Source of the DNA: Amaranthus tricolor
Taxonomy: Eukaryota; Streptophyta; Magnoliopsida; Caryophyllales; Amaranthaceae
Assembly (NCBI RefSeq): GCF_026212465.1
Contig: NC_080057.1
Span: forward strand, 8,543,398 to 8,607,397
Direction: 5' to 3'
DNA length: 64,000 nt
Shown here: piece after piece, positions 25,195 through 37,935 of the stretch
Layout of the letters: each line of letters opens with the position of its first letter
Position numbering within the stretch: position 1 is the stretch's first letter
The notes under the pieces: model-generated
The model's database searches: none
Told to the model about the DNA's origin: nothing
Seen by the model: the letters and a program-made list of their open reading frames with translations, nothing else
Made by a program: the position numbers and the translations under genes

Positions 25195-25563
25195 AATCAG
25201 AGTTTCATTTTCAGACAAAGTGTTTGATTGTTTTTGAGTTTGTTTGCAAACTTGTTCCAAGGAGGTTCATCTTTGGCCGGAGAATTCATAGGTTTTCAAG
25301 CAAACCTATAGTCTCAGGGAATCACACAAGGCAAGGAATCATCCTCCTTGCTTTGAGTTTCTGTATAAGGTTGTAAAGGAGTGGCACAACGTCCACTAGT
25401 GCAGACATCAGAAAATCAAGAACCACCTTCTTGATTGTTCTGAGTGTTCTAAACCCCTTTTGCATCGAGTGATTTAGGATTGTGCGTGAGTAATTGGGTA
25501 ATCTCTTGATCCCACATTGATCTTTGCATAACAAAGACCATATTCAGTCTTTGTTTTGCATCA

Positions 25564-25568
25564 GATCC
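25564..25568. repeat. Right target-site duplication of element 2 (GATCC)
   Basis: GATCC directly follows the terminal CA and matches the uninterrupted paralogue at 23524-23528. The left copy differs by one base. Confidence 0.75.
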
Positions 25569-27787
25569 TTGTTCATTTTTCATCGTTCATTCGTCATTGA
25601 CTGTTGATCCTTGTTCATTCTTCATCGTTCATTCTTCATTGATCATTGATCCTTGTTCATTCTTCATTGACTATTGATCCTTGTTCATTCTTCATCGTTC
25701 ATTCTTCATTGATCATTGATCCTTGTTCATTCTTCATCGTTCATTCTTCATTGATCATTGGTACTTGTTCATTCTTCATCGTTCATTCGTCATTGACCAT
25801 TAATCCTTGTTCATTCTTCATCGTTCATTCTTCATTGATCATTGATCCTTGTTCATTCTTCATCGTTCATTCTTCATTGATCATTAATCCTTGTTCATTC
25901 TTCATCGTTCATTCGTCATTGACCATTAATCCTTGTTCATTCTTCATCGTTCATTCTTCATTGATCATTGATCCTTGTTCATTCTTCATCGTTCATCCTT
26001 CATTGATCATTGGTACTTGTTCATTCTTCATCGTTCATTCGTCATTGACCATTAATCCTTGTTCATTCTTCATCGTTCATTCTTCATTGATCATTGATCC
26101 TTGTTCATTCTTCATCGTTCATTCTTCATTGATCATTAATCCTTGTTCATTCTTCATCGTTCATTCTTCATTGATCATTGACCCTTGTTCATTCTTCATT
26201 GATCATTGATCCTTGTTCATTCTTCATCGTTCATTCGTCATTGATCATTGATCCTTGTTTATTCTTCATCGTTCATTCTTCATTGACAATTTATCCTTGT
26301 TCATTCTTCATCGTTCATTCCTCATTGATCATTGATCCTTGTTCATTCTTCATCGTTCATTCGTCATTGACCATTAATCCTTGTTTATTCTTCAACGTTC
26401 ATTCTTCATTGATCATTGATCCTTGTTCATTCTTCATCGTTCATTTGTCATTGATCATTGATCCTTGTTCATTCTTCATCGTTCATTCGTCATTCATCAT
26501 TGATCCTTGTTCATTCTTCATCGTTCATTCTTCATTGATCATTGATCCTTGTTCATTCTTCATCGTTCATTCGTCATTGACCATTAATCCTTGTTCATTC
26601 TTCATCGTTCATTCTTCATTGATCATTGATCCTTGTTCATTCTTCATCGTTCATTCGTCATTGACCATTGATCCTTGTTCATTCTTCATCGTTCATTCTT
26701 CATTGATCATTGATCCTTGTTCATTCTTCATCGTTCATTCGTCGTTGATCATTGATCCTTGTTCATTCTTCATCGTTCATTCTTCATTGATCATTGATCC
26801 TTGTTTATTCTTCATCGTTCATTCTTCATTGACAATTTATCCTTGTTCATTCTTCATCGTTCATTCCTCATTGATCATTGATCCTTGTTCATTCTTCATC
26901 GTTCATTCGTCATTGACCATTAATCCTTGTTTATTCTTCAACGTTCATTCTTCATTGATCATTGATCCTTGTTCATTCTTCATCGTTCATTTGTCATTGA
27001 TCATTGATCCTTGTTCATTCTTCATCGTTCATTCGTCATTCATCATTGATCCTTGTTCATTCTTCATCGTTCATTCTTCATTGATCATTGATCCTTGTTC
27101 ATTCTTCATCGTTCATTCGTCATTGACCATTAATCCTTGTTCATTCTTCATCGTTCATTCTTCATTGATCATTGATCCTTGTTCATTCTTCATTGACTAT
27201 TGATGCTTGTTCATTCATCATCGTTCATTCTTCATTGATCATTGATCCTTGTTCATTCTTCATCGTTCATTCGTCATTGACCATTGATCCTTGTTCATTC
27301 TTCATCGTTCATTCTTCATTGACCATTGATCCTTGTTCATTCTTCATCGTTCATTCTTCATTGATCATTGATCCTTGTTCATTCTTCATCGTTCATTCGT
27401 CATTGATCATTGATCCTTGTTCATTCTTCATCGTTCATTCTTCATTGACCATTGATCCTTGTTCATTCTTCATCGTTCATTCTTCATTGATCATTGATCC
27501 TTGTTCATTCTTCATCGTTCATTCGTCATTGACCATTAATCCTTGTTTATTCTTCATCGTTCATTCTTCATTGATCATTGATCCTTGTTCATTCTTCATC
27601 GTTCATTCGTCATTCATCATTGATCCTTGTTCATTCTTCATCGTTCATTCTTCATTGATCATTGATCCTTGTTCATTCTTCATCGTTCATTCGTCATTGA
27701 CCATTAATCCTTGTTCATTCTTCATTGACTATTGATCCTTGTTCATTCTTCATCGTTCATTCTTCATCGTTCATTCTTCATTGATCA

Positions 27788-30700
27788 TTGATCCTTGTTC
27801 ATTCTTCATTGACTATTGATCCTTGTTCATTCTTCATCGTTCATTCTTCATTGATCATTGATCCTTGTTCATTCTTCATCGTTCATTCTTCATTGATCAT
27901 TGGTACTTGTTCATTCTTCATCGTTCATTCGTCATTGACCATTAATCCTTGTTCATTCTTCATCGTTCATTCTTCATTGATCATTGATCCTTGTTCATTC
28001 TTCATCGTTCATTCTTCATTGATCATTAATCCTTGTTCATTCTTCATCGTTCATTCTTCATTGATCATTGACCCTTGTTCATTCTTCATCGTTCATTCTT
28101 CATTGATCATTGATCCTTGTTCATTCTTCATCGTTCATTCGTCATTGATCATTGTTCCTTGTTCATTCTTCATCGTTCATTCTTCATTGATCATTGACCC
28201 TTGTTCATTCTTCATCGTTCATTCTTTATTGATCATTGATCCTTGTTCATTCTTCATCGTTCATTCGTCATTGACCATTGATCCTTGTTCATTCTTCATC
28301 GTCTATTCTTCATTGACCATTGATCCTTGTTCATTCTTCATCGTTCATTCTTCATTGATCATTGATCCTTGTTCATTCTTCATCGTTCATTCGTCATTCA
28401 TCATTGATCCTTGTTCATTCTTCATCGTTCATTCGTCATTGACCATTGATGCTTGTTCATTCTTCATCGTCTATTCTTCATAGACCATTGATCCTTGTTC
28501 ATTCTTCATCGTTCATTCTTCATTGATCATTGATCCTTGTTCATTCTTCATCGTTCATTCTTCATTGATCATTGATCCTTGTTCATTCTTCATCGTTCAT
28601 TCTTCATTGATCATTGATCCTTGTTCATTCTTCATCGTTCATTCTTCATTGATCATTGATCCTTGTTCATTCTTCATCGTTCATTCTTCATTGATCATTG
28701 GTACTTGTTCATTCTTCATCGTTCATTCGTCATTGACCATTAATCCTTGTTCATTCTTCATCGTTCATTCTTCATTGATCATTGATCCTTGTTCATTCTT
28801 CATCGTTCATTCTTCATTGATCATTAATCCTTGTTCATTCTTCATCGTTCATTCGTCATTGACCATTAATCCTTGTTCATTCTTCATCGTTCATTCTTCA
28901 TTGATCATTGATCCTTGTTCATTCTTCATCGTTCATCCTTCATTGATCATTGGTACTTGTTCATTCTTCATCGTTCATTCGTCATTGACCATTAATCCTT
29001 GTTCATTCTTCATCGTTCATTCTTCATTGATCATTGATCCTTGTTCATTCTTCATCGTTCATTCTTCATTGATCATTAATCCTTGTTCATTCTTCATCGT
29101 TCATTCTTCATTGATCATTGACCCTTGTTCATTCTTCATTGATCATTGATCCTTGTTCATTCTTCATCGTTCATTCGTCATTGATCATTGATCCTTGTTT
29201 ATTCTTCATCGTTCATTCTTCATTGACAATTTATCCTTGTTCATTCTTCATCGTTCATTCCTCATTGATCATTGATCCTTGTTCATTCTTCATCGTTCAT
29301 TCGTCATTGACCATTAATCCTTGTTTATTCTTCAACGTTCATTCTTCATTGATCATTGATCCTTGTTCATTCTTCATCGTTCATTTGTCATTGATCATTG
29401 ATCCTTGTTCATTCTTCATCGTTCATTCGTCATTCATCATTGATCCTTGTTCATTCTTCATCGTTCATTCTTCATTGATCATTGATCCTTGCTCATTCTT
29501 CATCGTTCATTCGTCATTGACCATTAATCCTTGTTCATTCTTCATCGTTCATTCTTCATTGATCATTGATCCTTGTTCATTCTTCATTGACTATTGATCC
29601 TTGTTCATTCTTCATCGTTCATTCTTCATTGATCATTGATCCTTGTTCATTCTTCATCGTTCATTCGTCATTGACCATTGATCCTTGTTCATTCTTCATT
29701 GATCATTGATCCTTGTTCATTCTTTATCGTTCATTCGTCGTTGATCATTGATCCTTGTTCATTCTTCATCGTTCATTCTTCATTGATCATTGATCCTTGT
29801 TTATTCTTCATCGTTCATTCTTCATTGACAATTTATCCTTGTTCATTCTTCATCGTTCATTCCTCATTGATCATTGATCCTTGTTCATTCTTCATCGTTC
29901 ATTCGTCATTGACCATTAATCCTTGTTTATTCTTCAACGTTCATTCTTCATTGATCATTGATCCTTGTTCATTCTTCATCGTTCATTTGTCATTGATCAT
30001 TGATCCTTGTTCATTCTTCATCGTTCATTCGTCATTCATCATTGATCCTTGTTCATTCTTCATCGTTCATTCTTCATTGATCATTGATCCTTGTTCATTC
30101 TTCATCGTTCATTCGTCATTGACCATTAATCCTTGTTCATTCTTCATCGTTCATTCTTCATTGATCATTGATCCTTGTTCATTCTTCATTGACTATTGAT
30201 CCTTGTTCATTCATCATCGTTCATTCTTCATTGATCATTGATCCTTGTTCATTCTTCATCGTTCATTCGTCATTGACCATTGATCCTTGTTCATTCTTCA
30301 TCGTTCATTCTTCATTGACCATTGATTCTTGTTCATTCTTCATCGTTCATTCTTCATTGATCATTGATCCTTGTTCATTCTTCATCGTTCATTCGTCATT
30401 GATCATTGATCCTTGTTCATTCTTCATCGTTCATTCTTCATTGACCATTGATCCTTGTTCATTCTTCTTCGTTCATTCTTCATTGATCATTGATCCTTGT
30501 TCATTCTTCATCGTTCATTCGTCATTGACCATTAATCCTTGTTTATTCTTCATCGTTCATTCTTCATTGATCATTGATCCTTGTTCATTCTTCATCGTTC
30601 ATTCGTCATTCATCATTGATCCTTGTTCATTCTTCATCGTTCATTCTTCATTGATCATTGATCCTTGTTCATTCTTCATCGTTCATTCGTCATTGACCAT

Positions 30701-33700
30701 TAATCCTTGTTCATTCTTCATTGACTATTGATCCTTGTTCATTCTTCATCGTTCATTCTTCATCGTTCATTCTTCATTGATCATTGATCCTTGTTCATTC
30801 TTCATTGACTATTGATCCTTGTTCATTCTTCATCGTTCATTCTTCATTGATCATTGATCCTTGTTCATTCTTCATCGTTCATTCTTCATTGATCATTGGT
30901 ACTTGTTCATTCTTCATCGTTCATTCGTCATTGACCATTAATCCTTGTTCATTCTTCATCGTTCATTCTTCATTGATCATTGATCCTTGTTCATTCTTCA
31001 TCGTTCATTCTTCATTGATCATTAATCCTTGTTCATTCTTCATCGTTCATTCTTCATTGATCATTGACCCTTGTTCATTCTTCATCGTTCATTCTTCATT
31101 GATCATTGATCCTTGTTCATTCTTCATCGTTCATTCGTCATTGATCATTGTTCCTTGTTCATTCTTCATCGTTCATTCTTCATTGATCATTGACCCTTGT
31201 TCATTCTTCATCGTTCATTCTTTATTGATCATTGATCCTTGTTCATTCTTCATCGTTCATTCGTCATTGACCATTGATCCTTGTTCATTCTTCATCGTCT
31301 ATTCTTCATTGACCATTGATCCTTGTTCATTCTTCATCGTTCATTCTTCATTGATCATTGATCCTTGTTCATTCTTCATCGTTCATTCGTCATTCATCAT
31401 TGATCCTTGTTCATTCTTCATCGTTCATTCGTCATTGACCATTGATCCTTGTTCATTCTTCATCGTCTATTCTTCATAGACCATTGATCCTTGTTCATTC
31501 TTCATCGTTCATTCTTCATTGATCATTGATCCTTGTTCATTCTTCATCGTTCATTCTTCATTGATCATTGATCCTTGTTCATTCTTCATCGTTCATTCTT
31601 CATTGATCATTGATTCTTGTTTATTCTTCATCGTTCATTCTTCATTGATCATTGATCCATGTTCATTCTTCATCGTTCATTCGTCATTGACCATTAATCC
31701 TTGTTCATTCTTCATCGTTCATTATTCATTGATCATTGATCCTTGTTCATTCTTCATCGTTCATTCGTCATTGACTATTGATCCTTGTTCATTCTTCATC
31801 GTTCATTCTTCATTGATCATTGATCCTTGTTCATTCTTCATTGACTATTGATCCTTGTTCATTCTTCATCTTTCATTCTTCATTGATCATTGATCCTTGT
31901 TCATTCTTCATCGTTCATTCTTCATTGATCATTGGTACTTGTTCATTCTTCATCGTTCATTCGTCATTGACTATTAATCCTTGTTCATTCTTCATCGTTC
32001 ATTCTTCATTGATCATTGATCCTTGTTCATTCTTCATCTTTCATTCTTCATTGATCATTAATCCTTGTTCATTCTTCATCGTTCATTCTACATTGATCAT
32101 TGATCCTTGTTCATTCTTCATCGTTCATTCTACATTGATCATTGATCCTTGTTCATTCTTCATCGTTCATTCTTCATTGATCATTGACCCTTGTTCATTC
32201 TTCATCGTTCATTCTTCATTGATCATTGATCCTTGTTCATTCTTCATCGTTCATTCTTCATTGACCATTAATCCTTGTTCATTCTTCATCGTTCATTCTT
32301 CATTGATCATTGACCCTTGTTCATTCTTCATCGTTCATTCTTCATTGATCATTGATCCTTGTTCATTCTTCTTCGTTCATTCGTCATTGACCATTGATCC
32401 TTGTTCATTCTTCATCGTTCATTCTTCATTGACCATTGATCCTTGTTCATTCTTCATCGTTCATTCTTCATTGATCATTGATCCTTGTTCATTCTTCATC
32501 GTTCATTCGTCATTGATCATTGATCCTTGTTCATTCTTCATCGTTCATTCTTCATTGACCATTGATCCTTGTTCATTCTTCATCGTTCATTCTTCATTGA
32601 TCATTGATCCTTGTTCATTCTTCATCGTTCATTCGTCATTGACCATTAATCCTTGTTTATTCTTCATCGTTCATTCTTCATTGATCATTGATCCTTGTTC
32701 ATTCTTCATCGTTCATTCGTCATTCATCATTGATCCTTATTCATTCTTCATCGTTCATTCTTCATTGATCATTGATCCTTGTTCATTCTTCATCGTTCAT
32801 TCTTCATTGACCATTAATCCTTGTTCATTCTTCATCGTTCATTATTCATTGATCGTTGATCCTTGTTCATTCTTCATCGTTCATTCGTCATTGACTATTG
32901 ATCCTTGTTCATTCTTCATCGTTCATTCTTCATTGATCATTGATCCTTGTTCATTCTTCATTGACTATTGATCCTTGTTCATTCTTCATCGTTCATTCTT
33001 CATTGATCATTGATCCTTGATCATTCTTCATTGACTATTGATCCTTGTTCATTCTTCATCGTTCATTCTTCATTGATCATTGATCCTTGTTCATTCTTCA
33101 TCGTTCATTCTTCATTGATCATTGAACCTTGTTCATTCTTCATCGTTCATTCGTCATTGACCATTAATCCTTGTTCATTCTTCATCGTTCATTCTTCATT
33201 GATCATTGATCCTTGTTCATTCTTCATCGTTCATTCTTCATTGATCAATAATCCTTGTTCATTCTTCATCGTTCATTCTTCATTGATCATTGACCCTTGT
33301 TCATTCTTCATCGTTCATTCTTCATTGATCATTGATCCTTGTTCATTCTTCATCGTTCATTCGTCATTGGTCATTGTTCCTTGTTCATTCTTCATCGTTC
33401 ATTCTTCATTGACCATTTATCGTTTTTCATTCTTCATCGTTCATTCTTCATTGATCATTGATCCTTGTTCATTCTTCATCGTTAATTCGTCATTGACCAT
33501 TAATCCTTGTTTATTCTTCATCGTTCATTCTTCATTGATCATTGATCCTTGTTTATTCTTCATCGTTCATTTATCATTGATCATTGATCCTTGTTCATTC
33601 TTCATCGTTCATTCTTCATTGATCATTGATCCTTGTTCATTCTTCATCGTTCATTCGTCATTGACCATTAATCCTTGTTTATTCTTCATCGTTCATTCTT

Positions 33701-36700
33701 CATTGATCATTGATCCTTGTTCATTCTTCATCGTTCATTCGTCATTCATCATTGATCCTTGTTCATTCTTCATCGTTCATTCTTCATTGATTATTGATCC
33801 TTGTTCATTCTTCATCGTTCATTCGTCATTGACCATTAATCCTTGTTCATTCTTCATTGACTATTGATCCTTGTTCATTCTTCATCGTTCATTCTTCTTC
33901 GTTCATTCTTCATTGATCATTGATCCTTGTTCATTCTTCATTGACTATTGATCCTTGTTCATTCTTCATCGTTCATTCTTCATTGATCATTGATCCTTGT
34001 TCATTCTTCATCGTTCATTCTTCATTGATCATTGGTACTTGTTCATTCTTCATCGTTCATTCGTCATTGACCATTAATCCTTGTTCATTCTTCATCGTTC
34101 ATTCTTCATTGATCATTGATCCTTGTTCATTCTTCATCGTTCATTCTTCATTGATCATTAATCCTTGTTCATTCTTCATCGTTCATTCTTCATTGATCAT
34201 TGACCCTTGTTCATTCTTCATCGTTCATTCTTCATTGATCATTGATCCTTGTTCATTCTTCATCGTTCATTCGTCATTGATCATTGTTCCTTGTTCATTC
34301 TTCATCGTTCATTCTTCATTGATCATTGACCCTTGTTCATTCTTCATCGTTCATTCTTTATTGATCATTGATCCTTGTTCATTCTTCATCGTTCATTCGT
34401 CATTGACCATTGATCCTTGTTCATTCTTCATCGTCTATTCTTCATTGACCATTGATCCTTGTTCATTCTTCATCGTTCATTCTTCATTGATCATTGATCC
34501 TTGTTCATTCTTCATCGTTCATTCGTCATTCATCATTGATCCTTGTTCATTCTTCATCGTTCATTCGTCATTGACCATTGATCCTTGTTCATTCTTCATC
34601 GTCTATTCTTCATAGACCATTGATCCTTGTTCATTCTTCATCGTTCATTCTTCATTGATCATTGATCCTTGTTCATTCTTCATCGTTCATTCTTCATTGA
34701 TCATTGATCCTTGTTCATTCTTCATCGTTCATTCTTCATTGATCATTGATTCTTGTTTATTCTTCATCGTTCATTCTTCATTGATCATTGATCCATGTTC
34801 ATTCTTCATCGTTCATTCGTCATTGACCATTAATCCTTGTTCATTCTTCATCGTTCATTATTCATTGATCATTGATCCTTGTTCATTCTTCATCGTTCAT
34901 TCGTCATTGACTATTGATCCTTGTTCATTCTTCATCGTTCATTCTTCATTGATCATTGATCCTTGTTCATTCTTCATTGACTATTGATCCTTGTTCATTC
35001 TTCATCGTTCATTCTTCATTGATCATTGATCCTTGTTCATTCTTCATCGTTCATTCTTCATTGATCATTGGTACTTGTTCATTCTTCATCGTTCATTCGT
35101 CATTGACCATTAATCCTTGTTCATTCTTCATCGTTCATTCTTCATTGATCATTGATCCTTGTTCATTCTTCATCTTTCATTCTTCATTGATCATTAATCC
35201 TTGTTCATTCTTCATCGTTCATTCTACATTGATCATTGATCCTTGTTCATTCTTCATCGTTCATTCTACATTGATCATTGATCCTTGTTCATTCTTCATC
35301 GTTCATTCTTCATTGATCATTGACCCTTGTTCATTCTTCATCGTTCATTCTTCATTGATCATTGATCCTTGTTCATTCTTCATCGTTCATTCTTCATTGA
35401 CCATTAATCCTTGTTCATTCTTCATCGTTCATTCTTCATTGATCATTGACCCTTGTTCATTCTTCATCGTTCATTCTTCATTGATCATTGATCCTTGTTC
35501 ATTCTTCATCGTTCATTCGTCATTGACCATTGATCCTTGTTCATTCTTCATCGTTCATTCTTCATTGACCATTGATCCTTGTTCATTCTTCATCGTTCAT
35601 TCTTCATTGATCATTGATCCTTGTTCATTCTTCATCGTTCATTCGTCATTGATCATTGATCCTTGTTCATTCTTCATCGTTCATTCTTCATTGACCATTG
35701 ATCCTTGTTCATTCTTCATCGTTCATTCTTCATTGATCATTGATCCTTGTTCATTCTTCATCGTTCATTCGTCATTGACCATTAATCCTTGTTTATTCTT
35801 CATCGTTCATTCTTCATTGATCATTGATCCTTGTTCATTCTTCATCGTTCATTCGTCATTCATCATTGATCCTTATTCATTCTTCATCGTTCATTCTTCA
35901 TTGATCATTGATCCTTGTTCATTCTTCATCGTTCATTCTTCATTGACCATTAATCCTTGTTCATTCTTCATCGTTCATTATTCATTGATCGTTGATCCTT
36001 GTTCATTCTTCATCGTTCATTCGTCATTGACTATTGATCCTTGTTCATTCTTCATCGTTCATTCTTCATTGATCATTGATCCTTGTTCATTCTTCATTGA
36101 CTATTGATCCTTGTTCATTCTTCATCGTTCATTCTTCATTGATCATTGATCCTTGATCATTCTTCATTGACTATTGATCCTTGTTCATTCTTCATCGTTC
36201 ATTCTTCATTGATCATTGATCCTTGTTCATTCTTCATCGTTCATTCTTCATTGATCATTGAACCTTGTTCATTCTTCATCGTTCATTCGTCATTGACCAT
36301 TAATCCTTGTTCATTCTTCATCGTTCATTCTTCATTGATCATTGATCCTTGTTCATTCTTCATCGTTCATTCTTCATTGATCAATAATCCTTGTTCATTC
36401 TTCATCGTTCATTCTTCATTGATCATTGACCCTTGTTCATTCTTCATCGTTCATTCTTCATTGATCATTGATCCTTGTTCATTCTTCATCGTTCATTCGT
36501 CATTGGTCATTGTTCCTTGTTCATTCTTCATCGTTCATTCTTCATTGACCATTTATCGTTTTTCATTCTTCATCGTTCATTCTTCATTGATCATTGATCC
36601 TTGTTCATTCTTCATCGTTAATTCGTCATTGACCATTAATCCTTGTTTATTCTGCATCGTTCATTCTTCATTGATCATTGATCCTTGTTTATTCTTCATC

Positions 36701-37055
36701 GTTCATTTATCATTGATCATTGATCCTTGTTCATTCTTCATCGTTCATTCTTCATTGATCATTGTTCCTTGTTCATTCTTCATCATTCATTCTTCATTGA
36801 TCATTGATCCTTGTTCATTCTTCATCGTTCATTCTTCATTGACCATTAATCGTTGTTCATTCTTCATCGTTCATTATTCATTGATCATTGATCCTTGTTC
36901 ATTCTTCATCGTTCATTCGTCATTGACTATTGATCCTTGTTCATTCTTCATCGTTCATTCTTCATCGTTCATTCTTCCTTGATCATTGATCCTTGATCAT
37001 TCTTCATTGACTATTGATCCTTGTTCATTCTTCATCGTTCATTCTTCATTGATCA
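27788..37055 (+). repeat. Higher-order satellite units of about 3.0-3.1 kb (three copies)
   Basis: The same ordered series of monomer variants begins at about 27788, 30784 and 33920. The offsets are 2996 bp (214 x 14) and 3136 bp (224 x 14). Shared private variants include the GATTGTTCC, CGTCTATTC and CATAGACC monomers. The second and third copies stay aligned at 3136 bp across nearly the whole unit with very few differences. Partial relatives begin near 25646 and 28680. The third copy ends close to the element 3 insertion. Confidence 0.85.
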
Positions 37056-37076
37056 TTGATCCTTGTTCATTCTTCA
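36912..37076 (+). repeat. Left copy of the 165-bp direct repeat flanking element 3
   Basis: These 165 bp of satellite recur on the other side of element 3 at 39356-39520, with one difference seen (CTTCCTTG at about 36974 against CTTCATTG). In related higher-order units the sequence that should follow 37076 is TCATTCATTC, and this appears only after 39520. The insertion is therefore associated with a duplicated flank. Confidence 0.8.
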
Positions 37077-37885
37077 TGATGCAAGATGATGCAATAGCAA
37101 TCGGCTTATTCAAAATCAAATCACATGTCAATCTTTTTAACATATGGATATGGTTTATTTTAAGTTTCAAGTATGGTTTTGGACAATATTGTCTTCTGAT
37201 CCAAGATCAAATACGTTATCTCATGAGCCGATTGCTTTAGTTCTTGAAGTACTTGGTTTTAGTCCTTTTAAATCTGAATTTGTTACATGTCTAACTTGGG
37301 TTGAAGATTAAGTGAAGCTACATATATATTGGTTGGACGTCACTTTGATAGGTCCAAGTTTAGTTATGTTTTTTTAAAGTCTTTTTACCACTTAAATCTG
37401 ATTAATTAGCTACTGCATGCTTAGGGAACAACTTAAATCAGCCTAATGCATGCTTTGGAGGCTATTTAATGTTGTTTTGTGAGTTCCAATGCTTGTTCCC
37501 CATGCTTGGACGTCCCACCTTAATTTCTCTTGCTTTTTAACTTCCTTTTGCTGTTGTAACTCTATTTAAAGAGAGCTATTCATGAATGAAAGTTCAGACT
37601 TGTTTTATGAATCAACCTTTGTGTTTTCTTCTTGCCTATCTTTGTGTTTGTCCAAGGTTAACAAGAGTTCTTTAGTACTTTGAGTGTGTTCTTGAGTATT
37701 AAACTAGGGGAGATTGAGTTTGTCTTGTCTCTAGCCTAAATACTATTGCATTGAGTTTGTTCTTGTGCTTTGGTTTTCCTATTTTCATTCAAATATACAT
37801 TCTGCCCAAATTACTTCTTCTTTCTTTTCTTTTGTCCTTCTCCTTCCTTAATCATTTAGGAAGTCTTGAGTTAGCATTTACATCA
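37077..37885 (+). repeat. 5' LTR of element 3 (809 bp)
   Basis: It begins TGATGCAAGATGATGC and ends TTTACATCA, two bases before the primer binding site, giving TGATG/CATCA inverted termini. It is repeated at 38555-39357 at a constant offset of 1478 bp, with four substitutions. Confidence 0.93.
37563..37570 (+). promoter_or_regulatory. TATA-like element in the 5' LTR of element 3
   Basis: TATTTAAA about 486 bp into the LTR; the 3' LTR copy is at 39041-39048. This is the most plausible core promoter by position and is supported by motif only. Confidence 0.4.
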
Positions 37886-37887
37886 TT

Positions 37888-37900
37888 TGGTATCAGAAGC
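37888..37900 (+). other. Primer binding site of element 3 (initiator tRNA-Met type)
   Basis: TGGTATCAGAAGC lies two bases after the 5' LTR. The first ten bases match the site complementary to the 3' end of plant initiator tRNA-Met (TGGTATCAGAGCC); the next bases diverge. It would prime minus-strand DNA synthesis. Confidence 0.85.
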
Positions 37901-37935
37901 TTTTGGTGGATCGAAAGGGTGTTTAAAAAAAAAAA

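Larger units (their letters stand above)
24607..25563 (+). mobile_element. Solo LTR of a plant LTR retrotransposon (element 2)
   Basis: A 957-bp insertion begins TGATGCAAA and ends TTTGCATCA, a perfect 9-bp terminal inverted repeat with TG/CA ends. It is flanked by AATCC/GATCC. It contains a TATAAATA box and, about 45 bp downstream, an AATAAA signal, the usual order for U3, R and U5 on the plus strand. There is no second LTR, primer binding site, polypurine tract or pol domain. A solo LTR left by LTR-LTR recombination is the best reading. Open frames of 63-135 codons inside it have no recognisable domain. Superfamily cannot be told from the LTR alone. Confidence 0.85.
25564..37076 (+). repeat. 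42-bp satellite array, block 3
   Basis: The same monomer, orientation and heptamer register as blocks 1 and 2. This block is dominated by higher-order units of about 3 kb, listed separately. Frequent 28-bp monomers lack one 14-bp module (TTCATTGACTATTG directly after TTCATTC), and a few 56-bp monomers have an extra TTCATCGTTCATTC module. No gene or other element is visible. Confidence 0.96.

Noticed and set aside
25322..25534. Minus-strand open frame of 70 codons
   Set aside because: It lies within the U5-side part of the solo LTR, antisense to the LTR promoter, with no recognisable domain.
24607..25563. DNA transposon (MITE) with 9-bp terminal inverted repeats
   Set aside because: TG/CA ends, a 5-bp target duplication, and TATA and AATAAA in the right order fit an LTR better; short inverted ends are normal for LTRs.
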